Origin: Candidatus Protochlamydia phocaeensis
GTDB lineage: Bacteria > Chlamydiota > Chlamydiia > Chlamydiales > Parachlamydiaceae
Assembly (NCBI RefSeq): GCF_001545115.1
Contig: NZ_FCNU01000007.1
Location: 310,001-374,000, forward strand
Length of the DNA: 64,000 bases
Direction of reading: 5' to 3'
In this document: positions 43,006 through 52,447 of the stretch, piece after piece
How positions within the stretch are numbered: position 1 is the stretch's first letter
Layout: each line of letters opens with the position of its first letter
Position numbers and translations under genes: made by a program
The notes under the pieces: generated by a model
Told to the model about the DNA's origin: nothing
The model's input: only the letters and a program-made list of their open reading frames with translations
The model's database searches: none

Positions 43006-44097
43006 TTATAGGGCTTTACGCTTTTTAAATTTATCTAAATATTCCAGCGCTTTTCCAGTTCCCAAGCAGACAGCTAGCAAGGGGTTGGGGGCAACAATGA
43101 CTGGAAGCCCGGTCTCTTTGATAAGCGCTTTATCTAATCCCTTAATCAAAGCTCCCCCGCCTGCCAACACCATTCCTCTTTCCACAAGGTCGGCAGCCAA
43201 TTCAGGCGGACATTTTTCCAAGGTCAATTTAACGCTTTCGATGACTTGTTGAATGGGCTCTGCCAAACATTCGCGAATCTCAACGGAATTGATGCGCTTT
43301 GTCACCGGCAATCCGGCCACTTGGTCCCTTCCGCGCACTTCCATTTCCAGCTCATTTCCCCCTAATGGGTAAGCTGAACCGATAGTGATTTTGATTTCTT
43401 CTGCAGTACGGGGGCCGATCATCAAGTTATACGTGCGGCGCATGTAATTGATGATGCATTCGTCAAATTCATCTCCGGCAATGCGCAAGGAGCGTGATTC
43501 GACAATACCTCCCAAAGACAAGATGGCAATCTCTGTCGTTCCACCACCGATATCAATGATCATACTGGCGCAAGCTTCATGAACGGGAAGATCTACTCCA
43601 ATGGCTGCTGCCATGGGTTCTTCAATCAAAAAAACTTCTTGAGCTCCTGCATGCAAGGCCGAATCTTCCACGGCTCTTTTCTCCACTCCTGTAATACCCG
43701 AAGGGACTGCAATGAGAATTTTTGGTCTGAACAGACTGCGAGCAGGCGTTACCCGTCGAATTAAAGCCTTTAACATCCCTTCTGCTATTTCAAAATCGGC
43801 AATAACGCCGTCCTTCATTGGACGGACAGCATGGATCTTGCGCGGCGTCTTGCCCAGCATAGCCTTGGCTTTATGCCCGACAGCCAGAACTTCATTGGTC
43901 ATTGAATCCACGGCAACAACTGAAGGTTCGGCTAAGACAATTCCTTTTCCCCTGACAAAGACCAGCGTATTGGCTGTCCCCAAGTCAATTCCAATATCGT
44001 TTGAGAAAACTCCTCTAAATTTATTGAGCTGTCCAAAGGCAGAGCGATAAAGCTGGTTGACCACGCCTTTAAAGCTCGTCTGATTTTTTTTACTCAT
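43006..44097 (-). CDS. mreB: Rod-shape-determining protein MreB
   Basis: Actin-like ATPase that in chlamydiae, which lack FtsZ, directs septal peptidoglycan synthesis and division. 363 residues. N-terminal [32 protein letters not shown] (phosphate 1), [44 protein letters not shown] (phosphate 2), and [17 protein letters not shown] (adenosine) are visible. The N-terminal 30 residues before the actin core ([25 protein letters not shown]) form an amphipathic, basic extension, a known feature of chlamydial MreB. Confidence 0.97.
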   Translation of the reverse strand: MSKKNQTSFKGVVNQLYRSAFGQLNKFRGVFSNDIGIDLGTANTLVFVRGKGIVLAEPSVVAVDSMTNEVLAVGHKAKAMLGKTPRKIHAVRPMKDGVIADFEIAEGMLKALIRRVTPARSLFRPKILIAVPSGITGVEKRAVEDSALHAGAQEVFLIEEPMAAAIGVDLPVHEACASMIIDIGGGTTEIAILSLGGIVESRSLRIAGDEFDECIINYMRRTYNLMIGPRTAEEIKITIGSAYPLGGNELEMEVRGRDQVAGLPVTKRINSVEIRECLAEPIQQVIESVKLTLEKCPPELAADLVERGMVLAGGGALIKGLDKALIKETGLPVIVAPNPLLAVCLGTGKALEYLDKFKKRKAL

Positions 44098-44167
44098 TCC
44101 TTCCTCTCATCAAACGGAAATTTAATTCCGCCCGTTTCTCTGCCTCTTCTTTCAGAAACAAATGTTA

Positions 44168-47100
44168 TTATGTTTGAAGCAATTCCAATACTTCTTCCCA
44201 AGTTAATTTGGCGATCATATCTTCATCGCGGCTGACCACTTCTTTGACCAAGCTTTTTTTGCGCTTGTGCAGCTCTAAAATTTTTTCTTCGATCGTATTC
44301 AGCGTAATCAATTTATAAGATGAAACTGAATTCTTCTGACCCAGACGATGAACGCGGTCCGTCGCCTGGTTTTCTACAGCCGGATTCCACCACATATCGT
44401 AATGAATGACTGTATCTGCTCCAACAAGGTTAAGTCCTGATCCTCCAGCTTTTAAGGACACCAAAAAAATGGGGATATTTTGATCTTCGTTGAATTTTTT
44501 GACAATGCTAAGACGATTTTTACTAGAACCATCTAGATATTCAAAGCGGATTCCCTGCTTTTGCAAATCTTCGCGCATAATGTTGAGCATACGCGTATAT
44601 TGGCTGAAGATGACCGTTTTATGCCGCCCTTCCATTAAAGTCTGCAAAAGCTCCAATAGCATCTCGTATTTGGCCGAATCTCCATTCTCCGGACGGTCTT
44701 TTGCAAAAATCGCCGGATGGCAACAAATTTGCTTTAAACGCGTTAGAGTGGCCAAAACGTGAATTTGAACACGGTCAAATCCTTCTTTTTTAACAAGCTG
44801 GGATAACTCTTCGCGCGCCGAAGCGGCATAAGAGCGGTAGAGTTCTTGCTGAACGTCGGATAAATGGCAATGGTAAACAATTTCCGACACCGGCGGCAAA
44901 TCGTCTAATACATCTTTTTTCATACGCCTTAGGATAAAAGGCGCGACCTTACGGCGCAAATTATCTAAATTCTTACCCGATTGCAGAGAGGGCGAATGGC
45001 GGATGTATTTTTCAACAAAGCGATCATATGTACTCAGCAATCCAGGCATGAGAAAGTCGAATAAGCTCCACAATTCTTCCAATGAATTTTCAATGGGCGT
45101 ACCTGTCAAAATCAAGCGGTGGGCCGCCTGGATCATTTTGACAGATTGGGCATTGCGCGTTCCCCTGTTCTTAATGTGTTGCGCCTCATCCAGGATGGCA
45201 TAACCAAAGGGAATAGTTTTATAAAATTCGATATCTTTTTGTAAAAGCGTATAGGACGTGATAATGACGTCATAATCTTCTATATCGCTGAGCAATTTTT
45301 TGCGCTGATTCGGATTGCCATCGACAGGCAACACTTTAAGATTAGGATTGAATTTGGCAAATTCCTCTTTCCAGTTATACACCAAAGACGTCGGGCATAC
45401 AACGATGGATCGCTGCTCAGGATAGTCCAGCTTGTATTGCGTCAGCGTTGTAATTGCCTGAAGGGTTTTTCCCAATCCCATATCATCGGCCAAAATTCCG
45501 TTTAAATGCATATTGCGCAGGCGATCCAGCCAACGTATTCCATCTAATTGGTAGTTTCGCAAAGACGCTTGGATAACGGGTGGGATCTCGCAGCTGATAC
45601 AGGGAATTTGTCCAAGCATCTGCTGCTGAATTTCTTTCAATTTAGCGGTCATAGAAAATTCAATCGGAAGGCCTTGGAATTGCTCTACATCCAAACTAGC
45701 CAAGCTCCAAAGCGGACGCTGCTCTACATGGTCATCTAAGCGGTTAATGCCCATTTCATCAAATATTTGTACGACGGGAGCGAGCTTTTCCAAGTCGAGA
45801 ACAAGAATTTTGTGCAGCCCTTTTTTCTCTTCAGCCTTTGCCTTGCGCCGTCCCGATTTTTTCGTAGACAGCTCAATAAACGCCCGCTTTGAGGATAAGC
45901 AGTCCCATAGCAAATCTACCGTTACGCCATTGAGATAGCCTTCGACTTTAATCTCCACTTCGTACATGTCAATTCGATTGGTTTCTCGCAAGCGAAGAAT
46001 AAAAGTGGAGTCATCATAAATAAATTGATCCAAGAGGTTTTCGGGGCAATTAAATTTGACGCGATGTTGATTGGCGGGAATCACCTCCGTCATGAATTCA
46101 ACAATTTTTTTCTCATTTTTGGCACTATAAAGACCTTGAGCCGGATCATAAACAAAATCTTGAAAAAGCTGGTCGATAATCTTTTGTTCTTCCGTTAAGT
46201 TGCGGGCCAAAATTCCATCAGGCGTAACAAAGGTGGAAATGTGGTCAACAGTTAGCTGCGAGGCAGCAGCCGGAACTTTGACATTGCCATAAACAAAGCA
46301 TAAAGACGCTTCCAACTCTCCATTTAAGTAATGAATATCGCATTCCGCTCCCACTCTTTCTACAAATGGCAAAGTCACAAAACGTTCGATAATTTCCTTA
46401 TTGGAAACGTCTGCAAAGCGCTTTAATTCCGACAAAGCATTTTCCACAAAGGTTCCAAATAAAGGCTCTGGAATGGTCATATTGCGAATTGCAGGCAAAT
46501 TGCGCAGATGCTTGCGTTTGATATTGGGCTGAAAGCGATGATAGATATTTTGATAGAGCATCCCAGGCTTAGCGCACTCAAATAATAAAGCCTCTTCGCT
46601 TGTGATAACTGCCTCATTGAGAAGAACAATCTTCGGCTTAAGCAAAATTTTAGGAGCAGGCACTTCCAAATAATCCAACTCAAAACGCAAAGCTGCGGGA
46701 GTCATAGCCAATTTTAAGGGCTCTTCTATAGTTCCACAATATAGACAAGGCATCGGATAGAGTTCCGATTCTTGCTCGCTCAAAGGCGCTGAACTGGAAA
46801 AACGCTCTTCCGCCAAAGTATAAGAAACCGCGAGCAGCGTTCCAAATGCCTCAATATCAATAAAGGCCGTTCTTTGCTGCTTGTCGCTTTTATTGTCTGG
46901 AAGGCGGGCAAAATCAATAACCATTTTGAGTATTTGGGAGCTGGCTTCATCAAAGGAGCTAAGCGAGAAGAAATAGCGTTTGCTTCCGATATAAAGCGCT
47001 TCGTTGTAGCGGACGGCATCTAAAAAAGTTTTAATTTGAGAAATATTCAAGGATTTCGATCGAAAAGGCAGCCGCAACGCCAATTGAATCTCAATTTGAT

Positions 47101-47662
47101 CCAAATTTTTTTGTTGGGGAGCCGTAAAGATGACGGCCAGTTCAGCTTTGTCCTGTACAATCTCTTCTTCGGGATGAAAAAAAGAGGATTGCCCTAATAG
47201 CTGAGAAGCATAGATATATTCTTCCAATAATTCTTTTTGAAATTTCTTATCTTGCCTTGCATGCTCTTTGGTTTCGGCTTCTTTAAATGTTTCGCGCAAA
47301 TGCTCTTTTTCTTGGTCGTCCACATGGGTGGCTTTATCTAAATCCGTTTCCTTGGAATAAGCGACCAAAATTTGATTATAGTGAGATTCTAAATGAAAAA
47401 GGACGGCCGCCAGATGTTGGCAATCGTATTTATAAGGACAATCGCAATCCGAATCAATGATAACCGATTCATGACGATCAATTTCAAGCTCTGATTCATA
47501 GCAATTATCAAAGCTTCCCATGACGCGACAGCTAAAACGAATTAAATCGGGCTTTAAGTTAATGATCTTAGTAGAAACTACCATCCCTTTATCGTAAAGG
47601 GCTTTTCCATCCTTTAAGATGGTCGGAGAAAAGTCATGCTTAAGCTTGCGAAAGTTTAACAT
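44168..47662 (-). CDS. SNF2-family helicase/ATPase with SWIM zinc finger
   Basis: 1,164 residues. A SWIM-type zinc finger lies near residues 70-92 (DCDCPYKYDCQHLAAVLFH, pattern CxC...CxH). The middle region (100-680) is poorly conserved. The C-terminal 480 residues carry the two RecA-like lobes of SNF2 ATPases: DDMGLGKTLQAI (Walker A, about 722-733), SIVVCPTSLVYNWKEEFAKFNP, ILDEAQHIKN (DEAQ box, near 822), LTGTPIENSLEELWSLFDFLMPG, TVIFSQYTRML, FLVSLKAGGSGLNLVGADTVIHYD, and NQATDRVHRLGQ. Such bacterial SNF2 proteins translocate on DNA and may remodel RNA polymerase-DNA complexes; the precise function is not known. It is first in the operon with mreB and pckG. Confidence 0.93.
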   Translation of the reverse strand: MLNFRKLKHDFSPTILKDGKALYDKGMVVSTKIINLKPDLIRFSCRVMGSFDNCYESELEIDRHESVIIDSDCDCPYKYDCQHLAAVLFHLESHYNQILVAYSKETDLDKATHVDDQEKEHLRETFKEAETKEHARQDKKFQKELLEEYIYASQLLGQSSFFHPEEEIVQDKAELAVIFTAPQQKNLDQIEIQLALRLPFRSKSLNISQIKTFLDAVRYNEALYIGSKRYFFSLSSFDEASSQILKMVIDFARLPDNKSDKQQRTAFIDIEAFGTLLAVSYTLAEERFSSSAPLSEQESELYPMPCLYCGTIEEPLKLAMTPAALRFELDYLEVPAPKILLKPKIVLLNEAVITSEEALLFECAKPGMLYQNIYHRFQPNIKRKHLRNLPAIRNMTIPEPLFGTFVENALSELKRFADVSNKEIIERFVTLPFVERVGAECDIHYLNGELEASLCFVYGNVKVPAAASQLTVDHISTFVTPDGILARNLTEEQKIIDQLFQDFVYDPAQGLYSAKNEKKIVEFMTEVIPANQHRVKFNCPENLLDQFIYDDSTFILRLRETNRIDMYEVEIKVEGYLNGVTVDLLWDCLSSKRAFIELSTKKSGRRKAKAEEKKGLHKILVLDLEKLAPVVQIFDEMGINRLDDHVEQRPLWSLASLDVEQFQGLPIEFSMTAKLKEIQQQMLGQIPCISCEIPPVIQASLRNYQLDGIRWLDRLRNMHLNGILADDMGLGKTLQAITTLTQYKLDYPEQRSIVVCPTSLVYNWKEEFAKFNPNLKVLPVDGNPNQRKKLLSDIEDYDVIITSYTLLQKDIEFYKTIPFGYAILDEAQHIKNRGTRNAQSVKMIQAAHRLILTGTPIENSLEELWSLFDFLMPGLLSTYDRFVEKYIRHSPSLQSGKNLDNLRRKVAPFILRRMKKDVLDDLPPVSEIVYHCHLSDVQQELYRSYAASAREELSQLVKKEGFDRVQIHVLATLTRLKQICCHPAIFAKDRPENGDSAKYEMLLELLQTLMEGRHKTVIFSQYTRMLNIMREDLQKQGIRFEYLDGSSKNRLSIVKKFNEDQNIPIFLVSLKAGGSGLNLVGADTVIHYDMWWNPAVENQATDRVHRLGQKNSVSSYKLITLNTIEEKILELHKRKKSLVKEVVSRDEDMIAKLTWEEVLELLQT

Positions 47663-48093
47663 TGTTCTATCTCGATCTATTGTGCGTTAATGTTAAAACC
47701 AAAGGCTATACACAAGGGAACTGGCAACTTAAGAATGGGCAACGCCCAAGAATCTGTTAAAAACCTTCTAATGGCTCAAATGCAAGCGATTATAAATGAT
47801 TTAACAAGCTCTAAAGACTTCCTAGTCAAATTAAATCCTAAATTGATCAGTGTTAGATCATTTACAATCATTTAGCTCGAAGCCTTGGCGAAGCCAACAA
47901 CCAACTTTTCAATTCCATCGCGTATAAATTTGGTTGAAGACCGTTATTAGCGAATCTGCATTAAATATGCGAACAAAATTTACTTTTCTTAGCTTTGCCC
48001 TAACATTTTTACCTGTTTTGATAGAATAATACAATAAAAACGCAATCAATAAGCTATTCCGATTTTCGATAAGCCATTCCCCTTTCGAAGTTT

Positions 48094-48196
48094 TAAGAGG
48101 GTGTATACAATCCCTAGCAATCGATATTTGAGAGGATTTTTCTTCTTAGGAAAAAGACGCGAATCTAAACCATTAGCAATTTTAATCCCCCTCTTA
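48094..48196. repeat. Dispersed repeat family 1, copy I (short form, both ends)
   Basis: Left TAAGAGGGTGTATACAATCC then CTAGCAATCG. Right end on the minus strand TAAGAGGGGGATTAAAATTG then CTAATGGTTTAG. About 103 bases, with only the CTTCTTAGGAAAAAGAC segment between the arms and no central hairpin. TTT/AAA flanks might be a short target duplication. Confidence 0.85.
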
Positions 48197-48261
48197 AAGG
48201 GTTTCTTAAAGGCTGCAGCGCTATTTTAAGGCAAATTTCAAGCCAACAAAAATTTTATGCT

Positions 48262-48291
48262 TGCTGAAAAAATTCTATAGTCCTTATAGTT
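48262..48291 (+). promoter_or_regulatory. Candidate promoter of the tRNA-Gly cluster
   Basis: TTGCTG at 48,262-48,267 and TATAGT at 48,286-48,291 have an 18-base spacer. The first tRNA begins 26 bases after the -10 box. Confidence 0.5.
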
Positions 48292-48317
48292 ATGCGTTCC
48301 ACAAGACAAAAAAGTCT

Positions 48318-48391
48318 TGCGGGTGTAGCTCAGTTGGTAGAGCATCACCTTCCCAAGGTGAATGTCGTGAGTTCGAGCCTCATCACCCGCT
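48318..48391 (+). tRNA. tRNA-Gly (anticodon CCC)
   Basis: Acceptor GCGGGTG/CACCCGC with discriminator T, D-arm GCTCAGTTGGTAGAGC, anticodon arm TCACC-TTCCCAA-GGTGA giving CCC, and T-arm GTGAGTTCGAGCCTCAT-like. CCA is not encoded. First of three tandem tRNA-Gly genes. Confidence 0.95.
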
Positions 48392-48409
48392 AAAAATGGA
48401 TATAATCTT

Positions 48410-48481
48410 GCGGGTGTAGCTCAGTGGTAGAGCATCACGTTGCCAACGTGAGGGTCGTGAGTTCGAACCTCATCACCCGCT
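48410..48481 (+). tRNA. tRNA-Gly (anticodon GCC), copy 1
   Basis: Acceptor GCGGGTG/CACCCGC, D-arm GCTCAGTGGTAGAGC, anticodon arm with loop TTGCCAA giving GCC. It appears identical to the copy at 48,569 over its whole length. Confidence 0.96.
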
Positions 48482-48568
48482 ATAAATTCTAACTGTTAAT
48501 GTAAGGTAATTCAACTTCCATTAATATTGAAGCGAAGCATCCTTACCTTCGCTCACATCTAAAGCTTT

Positions 48569-48640
48569 GCGGGTGTAGCTCAGTGGTAGAGCATCACGTT
48601 GCCAACGTGAGGGTCGTGAGTTCGAACCTCATCACCCGCT
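48569..48640 (+). tRNA. tRNA-Gly (anticodon GCC), copy 2
   Basis: Same sequence as the tRNA-Gly at 48,410, separated from it by 87 bases. It is followed 31 bases later by the start of tig, so tig may be transcribed from the tRNA promoter. Confidence 0.96.
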
Positions 48641-48671
48641 AATTTTAAGATACCCATTATAAGAGGTTTTT

Positions 48672-49988
48672 GTGTCAACTCAAGAGACAGAAGTCGGTGT
48701 CCAGACCGTTAGCAATGATAATCTTAGCGTACAAGTAACCAAAAAGCCGCGTTGTCAAATAAAATTTGACATTACAGTCGCGCCGGCTGCTGTTGAAGCG
48801 GCCTATCATAAAGCTCTTAAGGCAATCAATAAGGAAGTCAATATTCCCGGCTTCCGCAAAGGAAAAGCGCCCGATCAGATTGTCTTAGAAAGATACGGCG
48901 CCTCGGTTCAAAAAGAATGCGTAGATATTGTTTTACAAACAGCTTTTAATGAAGCCATTCAGCTGACGCATCTTCATCCTTTAAAAGATGGGAACATTAA
49001 GCGACCAGTCGTCCATGAATGCAGCCGAGAAAAGGGCGCTCATGTTGTCATTGAATTTGAAGCCCGTCCTGTCATTCCTACTGTACAACCAGAAGACTTA
49101 AAGCTGAAAAAAGTGCAGCCTAACCCCATTACGGAAGAAGATCGCCAAAACGCCCTTCAGCAGGTTCTTTTGCAATTTACCACATATGAACCGATCGAAG
49201 ACCGGGGTGTCCAAGAAAACGATTTTGTCGACTTAGACGTCACTGTTTTGGAAAATCCTCCCCGCCAAATCATTGATAATCAGCGTACGCAAGTCAATCA
49301 AGCGGGCCTCCCCTCTTGGATGCGCGAAAAAGTGATTGGACTAAAAGCCGGAGAGAGCGCGGAAGGACAGACAGAGCAAAACCCCGATCATCCAAATCCT
49401 GATTTCCAATCTGTGCCATTCCGAGTGACAGTCAAAGCAGTCTGGCAAGGTCAGTCTCCTGCTGTCGATGATGAATTGGCAAAAAAAGTGGGCTTGCAAA
49501 CAATTGATGAACTTCATCAAAAAATTGAAGAGCGTTTAAAGAACGAAGTTCAAGACGAGGCTTACAAGCAGGAAGTGCAAGAATTAGAACAGCAACTCGT
49601 TGAGAAGTATCCGTTCGACTTGCCTCAATCTTATATTGATGCAAATAAGCAATCCCGCCTGGATGACTATCTTAAACAATTAGAATCGCGCAATCAAGAA
49701 GATTATGCCCAGCAAAATTACGAGCAGATCGAGAAGATGATCGAGCAAAGCACGTTTCATCACTTGCAGCTGTTCTTCCTGCTCCGCAAAGTTGCGGCAG
49801 ACAATCACGTTGAAGTGACCAACGATGAAGTATCGGAAGAACTTTCTCGACAAATCGCCTTGCTTCCAAGCGGACGCAGCCAAATCGATATTTACAGCGA
49901 CAAGCAGCAACTGCGCGAACAGCTTTACAACTTGGCCCTTGACCGCAAAATTAAACAATTTTTGCTGGATAAGGCAACTTGGAGTTAA
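48672..49988 (+). CDS. tig: Trigger factor
   Basis: Ribosome-bound chaperone at the exit tunnel. The 438-residue protein has the N-terminal ribosome-binding domain with the signature NIPGFRKGKAPDQIVLERYG (about 56-75), a diverged FKBP-type domain (about 160-255, DFVDLDVTVLE... VIGLKAGESAEG...PFRVTVKAV), and the long helical C-terminal arm domain. It starts at GTG 48,672 with AAGAGG upstream. It heads the tig-clpP-clpX cluster (CT707-CT705 in C. trachomatis, from memory), here interrupted by one lineage-specific gene between tig and clpP. Confidence 0.95.
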   Translation: MSTQETEVGVQTVSNDNLSVQVTKKPRCQIKFDITVAPAAVEAAYHKALKAINKEVNIPGFRKGKAPDQIVLERYGASVQKECVDIVLQTAFNEAIQLTHLHPLKDGNIKRPVVHECSREKGAHVVIEFEARPVIPTVQPEDLKLKKVQPNPITEEDRQNALQQVLLQFTTYEPIEDRGVQENDFVDLDVTVLENPPRQIIDNQRTQVNQAGLPSWMREKVIGLKAGESAEGQTEQNPDHPNPDFQSVPFRVTVKAVWQGQSPAVDDELAKKVGLQTIDELHQKIEERLKNEVQDEAYKQEVQELEQQLVEKYPFDLPQSYIDANKQSRLDDYLKQLESRNQEDYAQQNYEQIEKMIEQSTFHHLQLFFLLRKVAADNHVEVTNDEVSEELSRQIALLPSGRSQIDIYSDKQQLREQLYNLALDRKIKQFLLDKATWS

Positions 49989-50582
49989 GAAGTCCTACTT
50001 TACGAAGGTAGTTCTAAATAAACGATGACCACATCTCCTATTTAGAACTACCCACCTAAGAAGCAACTTTCCCTTCCTGTCTAATCTTTGAAATCTTCTG
50101 AAAAAATAAGATTATCTAAATAAAAAATAACAATGTCCTCCTCGCCGATAAATTTATAGTGCTCACCTTATAGACAAATAATTATGATAACCCGTCCATG
50201 GGTTTGCCTCCGCCTAAGCGGATGGTAAAATTATTCCTTTTTTTCTTCTATACGCTCTATAGCCAAGGCTTCCCCTTCTTTATCCTTAAGATCCGTTGTA
50301 TACGACTTGATTATTTTTACTCCCTTTAGAGGGGATTAAAATTCAATTCAACACGAGTTGAATTTCATCCTATTTGAAGTTGATTAAATCAATTCAAAGT
50401 AAATATTTTATACCCATATTAAAAACAATTTTATTCAATCTTAACAAAAGACTTTATATAATAATTACATACAAACACATAACTAAAAATAATATTTAGC
50501 GCTTATTTTTAATAAGATTATTATTTTCAACATCAAATTAATAGCAACAAAATATTTCACTTTAATTTTAAAGGATTTTTAT
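49989..50582. other. Gene-free region after tig, with a palindrome and an AT-rich leader
   Basis: 594 bases. A perfect 14-base inverted repeat (50,007-50,020 and 50,039-50,052, GGTAGTTCTAAATA) with an 18-base loop lies 18 bases after the tig stop. A fragment at about 50,329-50,345 (TAGAGGGGATTAAAATTCAA) resembles a terminus of repeat family 1. From about 50,380 the sequence is an AT-rich leader to the gene at 50,583. No other gene is seen. Confidence 0.6.
50007..50052. repeat. Perfect 14-base inverted repeat downstream of tig
   Basis: GGTAGTTCTAAATA and TATTTAGAACTACC flank an 18-base loop. GTTCTAAA followed by ATGACC in the left part recalls the family-1 end GTTCTAAAATTGCTAATGACC, so it may be a diverged member. 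No T-run follows, so I do not call it an intrinsic terminator. Confidence 0.55.
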
Positions 50583-51374
50583 ATGAGTTTTTCTACAAAA
50601 TTAAGAGCAGAATATGCAGAACTTGCAAACCAATACTTGGATAATATCCCGGTTGAAAAATCGGAAGACTTTGAGTTGATTAAAGAGGCTTTACAAACAA
50701 TAACGGATTCTTCTGTCGTTCATCCTGTGCCGAAAGCTTTAGAAAGCAGAGTGAAGGCGATAAAAGACCTTATTGAAGCGCCTGAATTATTCGTCCAAGA
50801 TAGGAAGGATTATGATGAATTTAAAGGCATTATCCTACAACGAGTGGTTGCGAAAATTCAGGAAATCAATAATTTAAGTATTGCTGAAAAAGAAAGATAT
50901 ATTGCAGTTCAAAAAGAGCTTAAAGAGAAAACAACCCAAGAACAATCGATTATGGCAAATCGCCAACCACCCTCTGTAGGTAGCCCAGGACACGTTATTT
51001 CGGAAAGCGAATGGCATATGCAGCAGCAGGTATTGTTTCAACAAGAAGCTAATGTTAACCCAAATGCCTTACAAGGGGGAGTCGGGCAACCCGAAGCGTT
51101 AAACCGTCGAATTCAAGAGTCCATGCAGATAGTGGGGGAAATGAATAATGCCGGGAATGTCGATTATGAGACCTTACAGCAGCGGCTCCAAGCGGCTTTG
51201 CAGGACTCTCTGCAAATAGTGGAGGGAATGAATGCTCCGGAAATAAAAATTGAACTTCAAGAGACTCTGCAGATAGTACAAGACATGCTTATTCCAAATT
51301 CGATCGATCTATTTAGTGTTCAAATGAAATTGAATGCATTGAGTCAAATAATGCGGCTTAATTACAACCTGTAA
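50583..51374 (+). CDS. Hypothetical helical protein with internal repeats
   Basis: I do not recognise this 263-residue protein. It is helical, with a Gln-rich middle (about 110-165). The C-terminal part has three copies of a short repeat, LQ/IQ-x-S/T-M/L-QIV-x-x-M, at about 180-190, 211-221 and 229-239. There is no signal peptide or membrane segment. It is preceded by a 200-base AT-rich leader and AAAGGA before the ATG. It interrupts the otherwise conserved tig-clpP-clpX order, which suggests insertion of a lineage-specific gene. A secreted role is possible but unsupported. Confidence 0.65.
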   Translation: MSFSTKLRAEYAELANQYLDNIPVEKSEDFELIKEALQTITDSSVVHPVPKALESRVKAIKDLIEAPELFVQDRKDYDEFKGIILQRVVAKIQEINNLSIAEKERYIAVQKELKEKTTQEQSIMANRQPPSVGSPGHVISESEWHMQQQVLFQQEANVNPNALQGGVGQPEALNRRIQESMQIVGEMNNAGNVDYETLQQRLQAALQDSLQIVEGMNAPEIKIELQETLQIVQDMLIPNSIDLFSVQMKLNALSQIMRLNYNL

Positions 51375-51408
51375 AGCGGCCTTTTTCTTTAAAATTTTGG
51401 AGAATAAA

Positions 51409-51525
51409 CGCGTTCAATCTAAGATAGCGGGCAATATTCATTCCCTATATCGCCCGCTATCTCCTATCGCTTTCTAGGGAAAAGATCTCTAATCTAGGCC
51501 ATTAGCAGTTTTCATACACTCTCTT
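51409..51525. repeat. Dispersed repeat family 1, copy J with central hairpin
   Basis: The central inverted repeat AGATAGCGGGC (51,422-51,432) / GCCCGCTATCT (51,452-51,462) is closely similar to the hairpin core of copies B and G. The right side has TCTAGGCCATTAGCAGTTTT then CATACACTCTC, the family terminus. The left terminus is lost. Confidence 0.7.
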
Positions 51526-51649
51526 GAGGAGAAAAGACTTTCGCCTATATCAACCATTATGAGTTTTAGTACAGGTTCTTAGCTTGATAAATTCATAAGA
51601 ATCCTTTATTCTAAAGCAAAGCCAACGATTTTATTAATAGAGGATTGCT

Positions 51650-52270
51650 ATGTCACAACCTTATCCGAGACCAGAAATGTCGCTCACGCCTTATGTTATC
51701 GAAGACACAGGACGCGGCGAACGTTCGATGGATATTTATTCGCGCTTGTTAAAAGACCGCATTATTTTTATCGGAACTGAAATTACAGACCAGGTCGCCA
51801 ACGTTGTTGTGGCGCAGCTCCTTTTCTTAAAGATGGAAGATCCTAAAAAGGATGTTCACATCTATATCAACACGGTCGGAGGCTACATCACATCGGGCCT
51901 GGCGATTTTTGACACCATGCAATACTTGGGCTGCAATATCAATACATATTGCATTGGCCAAGCTTCATCGATGGGAGCCCTTCTTTTGACTGCCGGCACA
52001 AGGGGAAAGCGCTTTGCCCTTCCCAATAGCCGCATTATGATTCACCAACCTTACGGCGGCATAGGCGGAACATCGGCTGATGTAGCTCTGCAAGCCAAGG
52101 AAATTTTAGAACTTAAAAAACGGCTCAACCAAATTATGGCTGATTGTACAGGCCAGCCTATAGAAAAAATCGCAGAGGATTCTGAAAGAGATTTTTATAT
52201 GAGCCCCTATGAAGCCAAAGAATATGGTCTGATTGATGAAGTTGTAGTCCCCAAGAAAAAGACAACCTGA
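51650..52270 (+). CDS. clpP: ATP-dependent Clp protease proteolytic subunit
   Basis: Serine protease forming the ClpXP chamber. 206 residues with the catalytic triad visible: Ser in [14 protein letters not shown], His in [12 protein letters not shown], and the Asp in the [18 protein letters not shown] region. The N-terminus has [13 protein letters not shown] and the oligomer segment [21 protein letters not shown]. It corresponds to ClpP2 (CT706) of C. trachomatis by its position beside clpX. It starts at ATG 51,650 with GAGG upstream. clpX follows after 177 bases. Confidence 0.96.
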   Translation: MSQPYPRPEMSLTPYVIEDTGRGERSMDIYSRLLKDRIIFIGTEITDQVANVVVAQLLFLKMEDPKKDVHIYINTVGGYITSGLAIFDTMQYLGCNINTYCIGQASSMGALLLTAGTRGKRFALPNSRIMIHQPYGGIGGTSADVALQAKEILELKKRLNQIMADCTGQPIEKIAEDSERDFYMSPYEAKEYGLIDEVVVPKKKTT

Positions 52271-52447
52271 TACAATAGAGAATAGGCAACGCAAATTTTG
52301 CCCAGTTGCGATTTGATCGCAAAAGCCGTTGTTAGCTTAAGCAGCTAGAATATGGCTTATCACGTGGCTCATTTATGCTCTCTTTTCAAAAAGAGTAGGC
52401 GTAGAAGAGCACTTTTATTTTAACCTTTTTGGGATAAGTAATGAAGC

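Larger units (their letters stand above)
47663..48317. other. Gene-free region upstream of the tRNA-Gly cluster
   Basis: 655 bases. A 61-codon ORF at 47,690-47,875 has no recognisable content and I do not accept it. A complete short copy of repeat family 1 lies at 48,094-48,196, and the tRNA promoter at 48,262-48,291. The rest shows nothing recognisable. Confidence 0.6.

Noticed and set aside
47690-47875. 61-codon ORF in the region before the tRNA-Gly genes
   Set aside because: No ribosome binding site, no recognisable protein features, and it is surrounded by non-coding repeat-bearing sequence.
48318-48640. Integration site of a mobile element at the tRNA-Gly cluster
   Set aside because: No integrase, no partial tRNA copy and no direct repeat of a tRNA 3' end is seen; the nearby element is a family-1 repeat.
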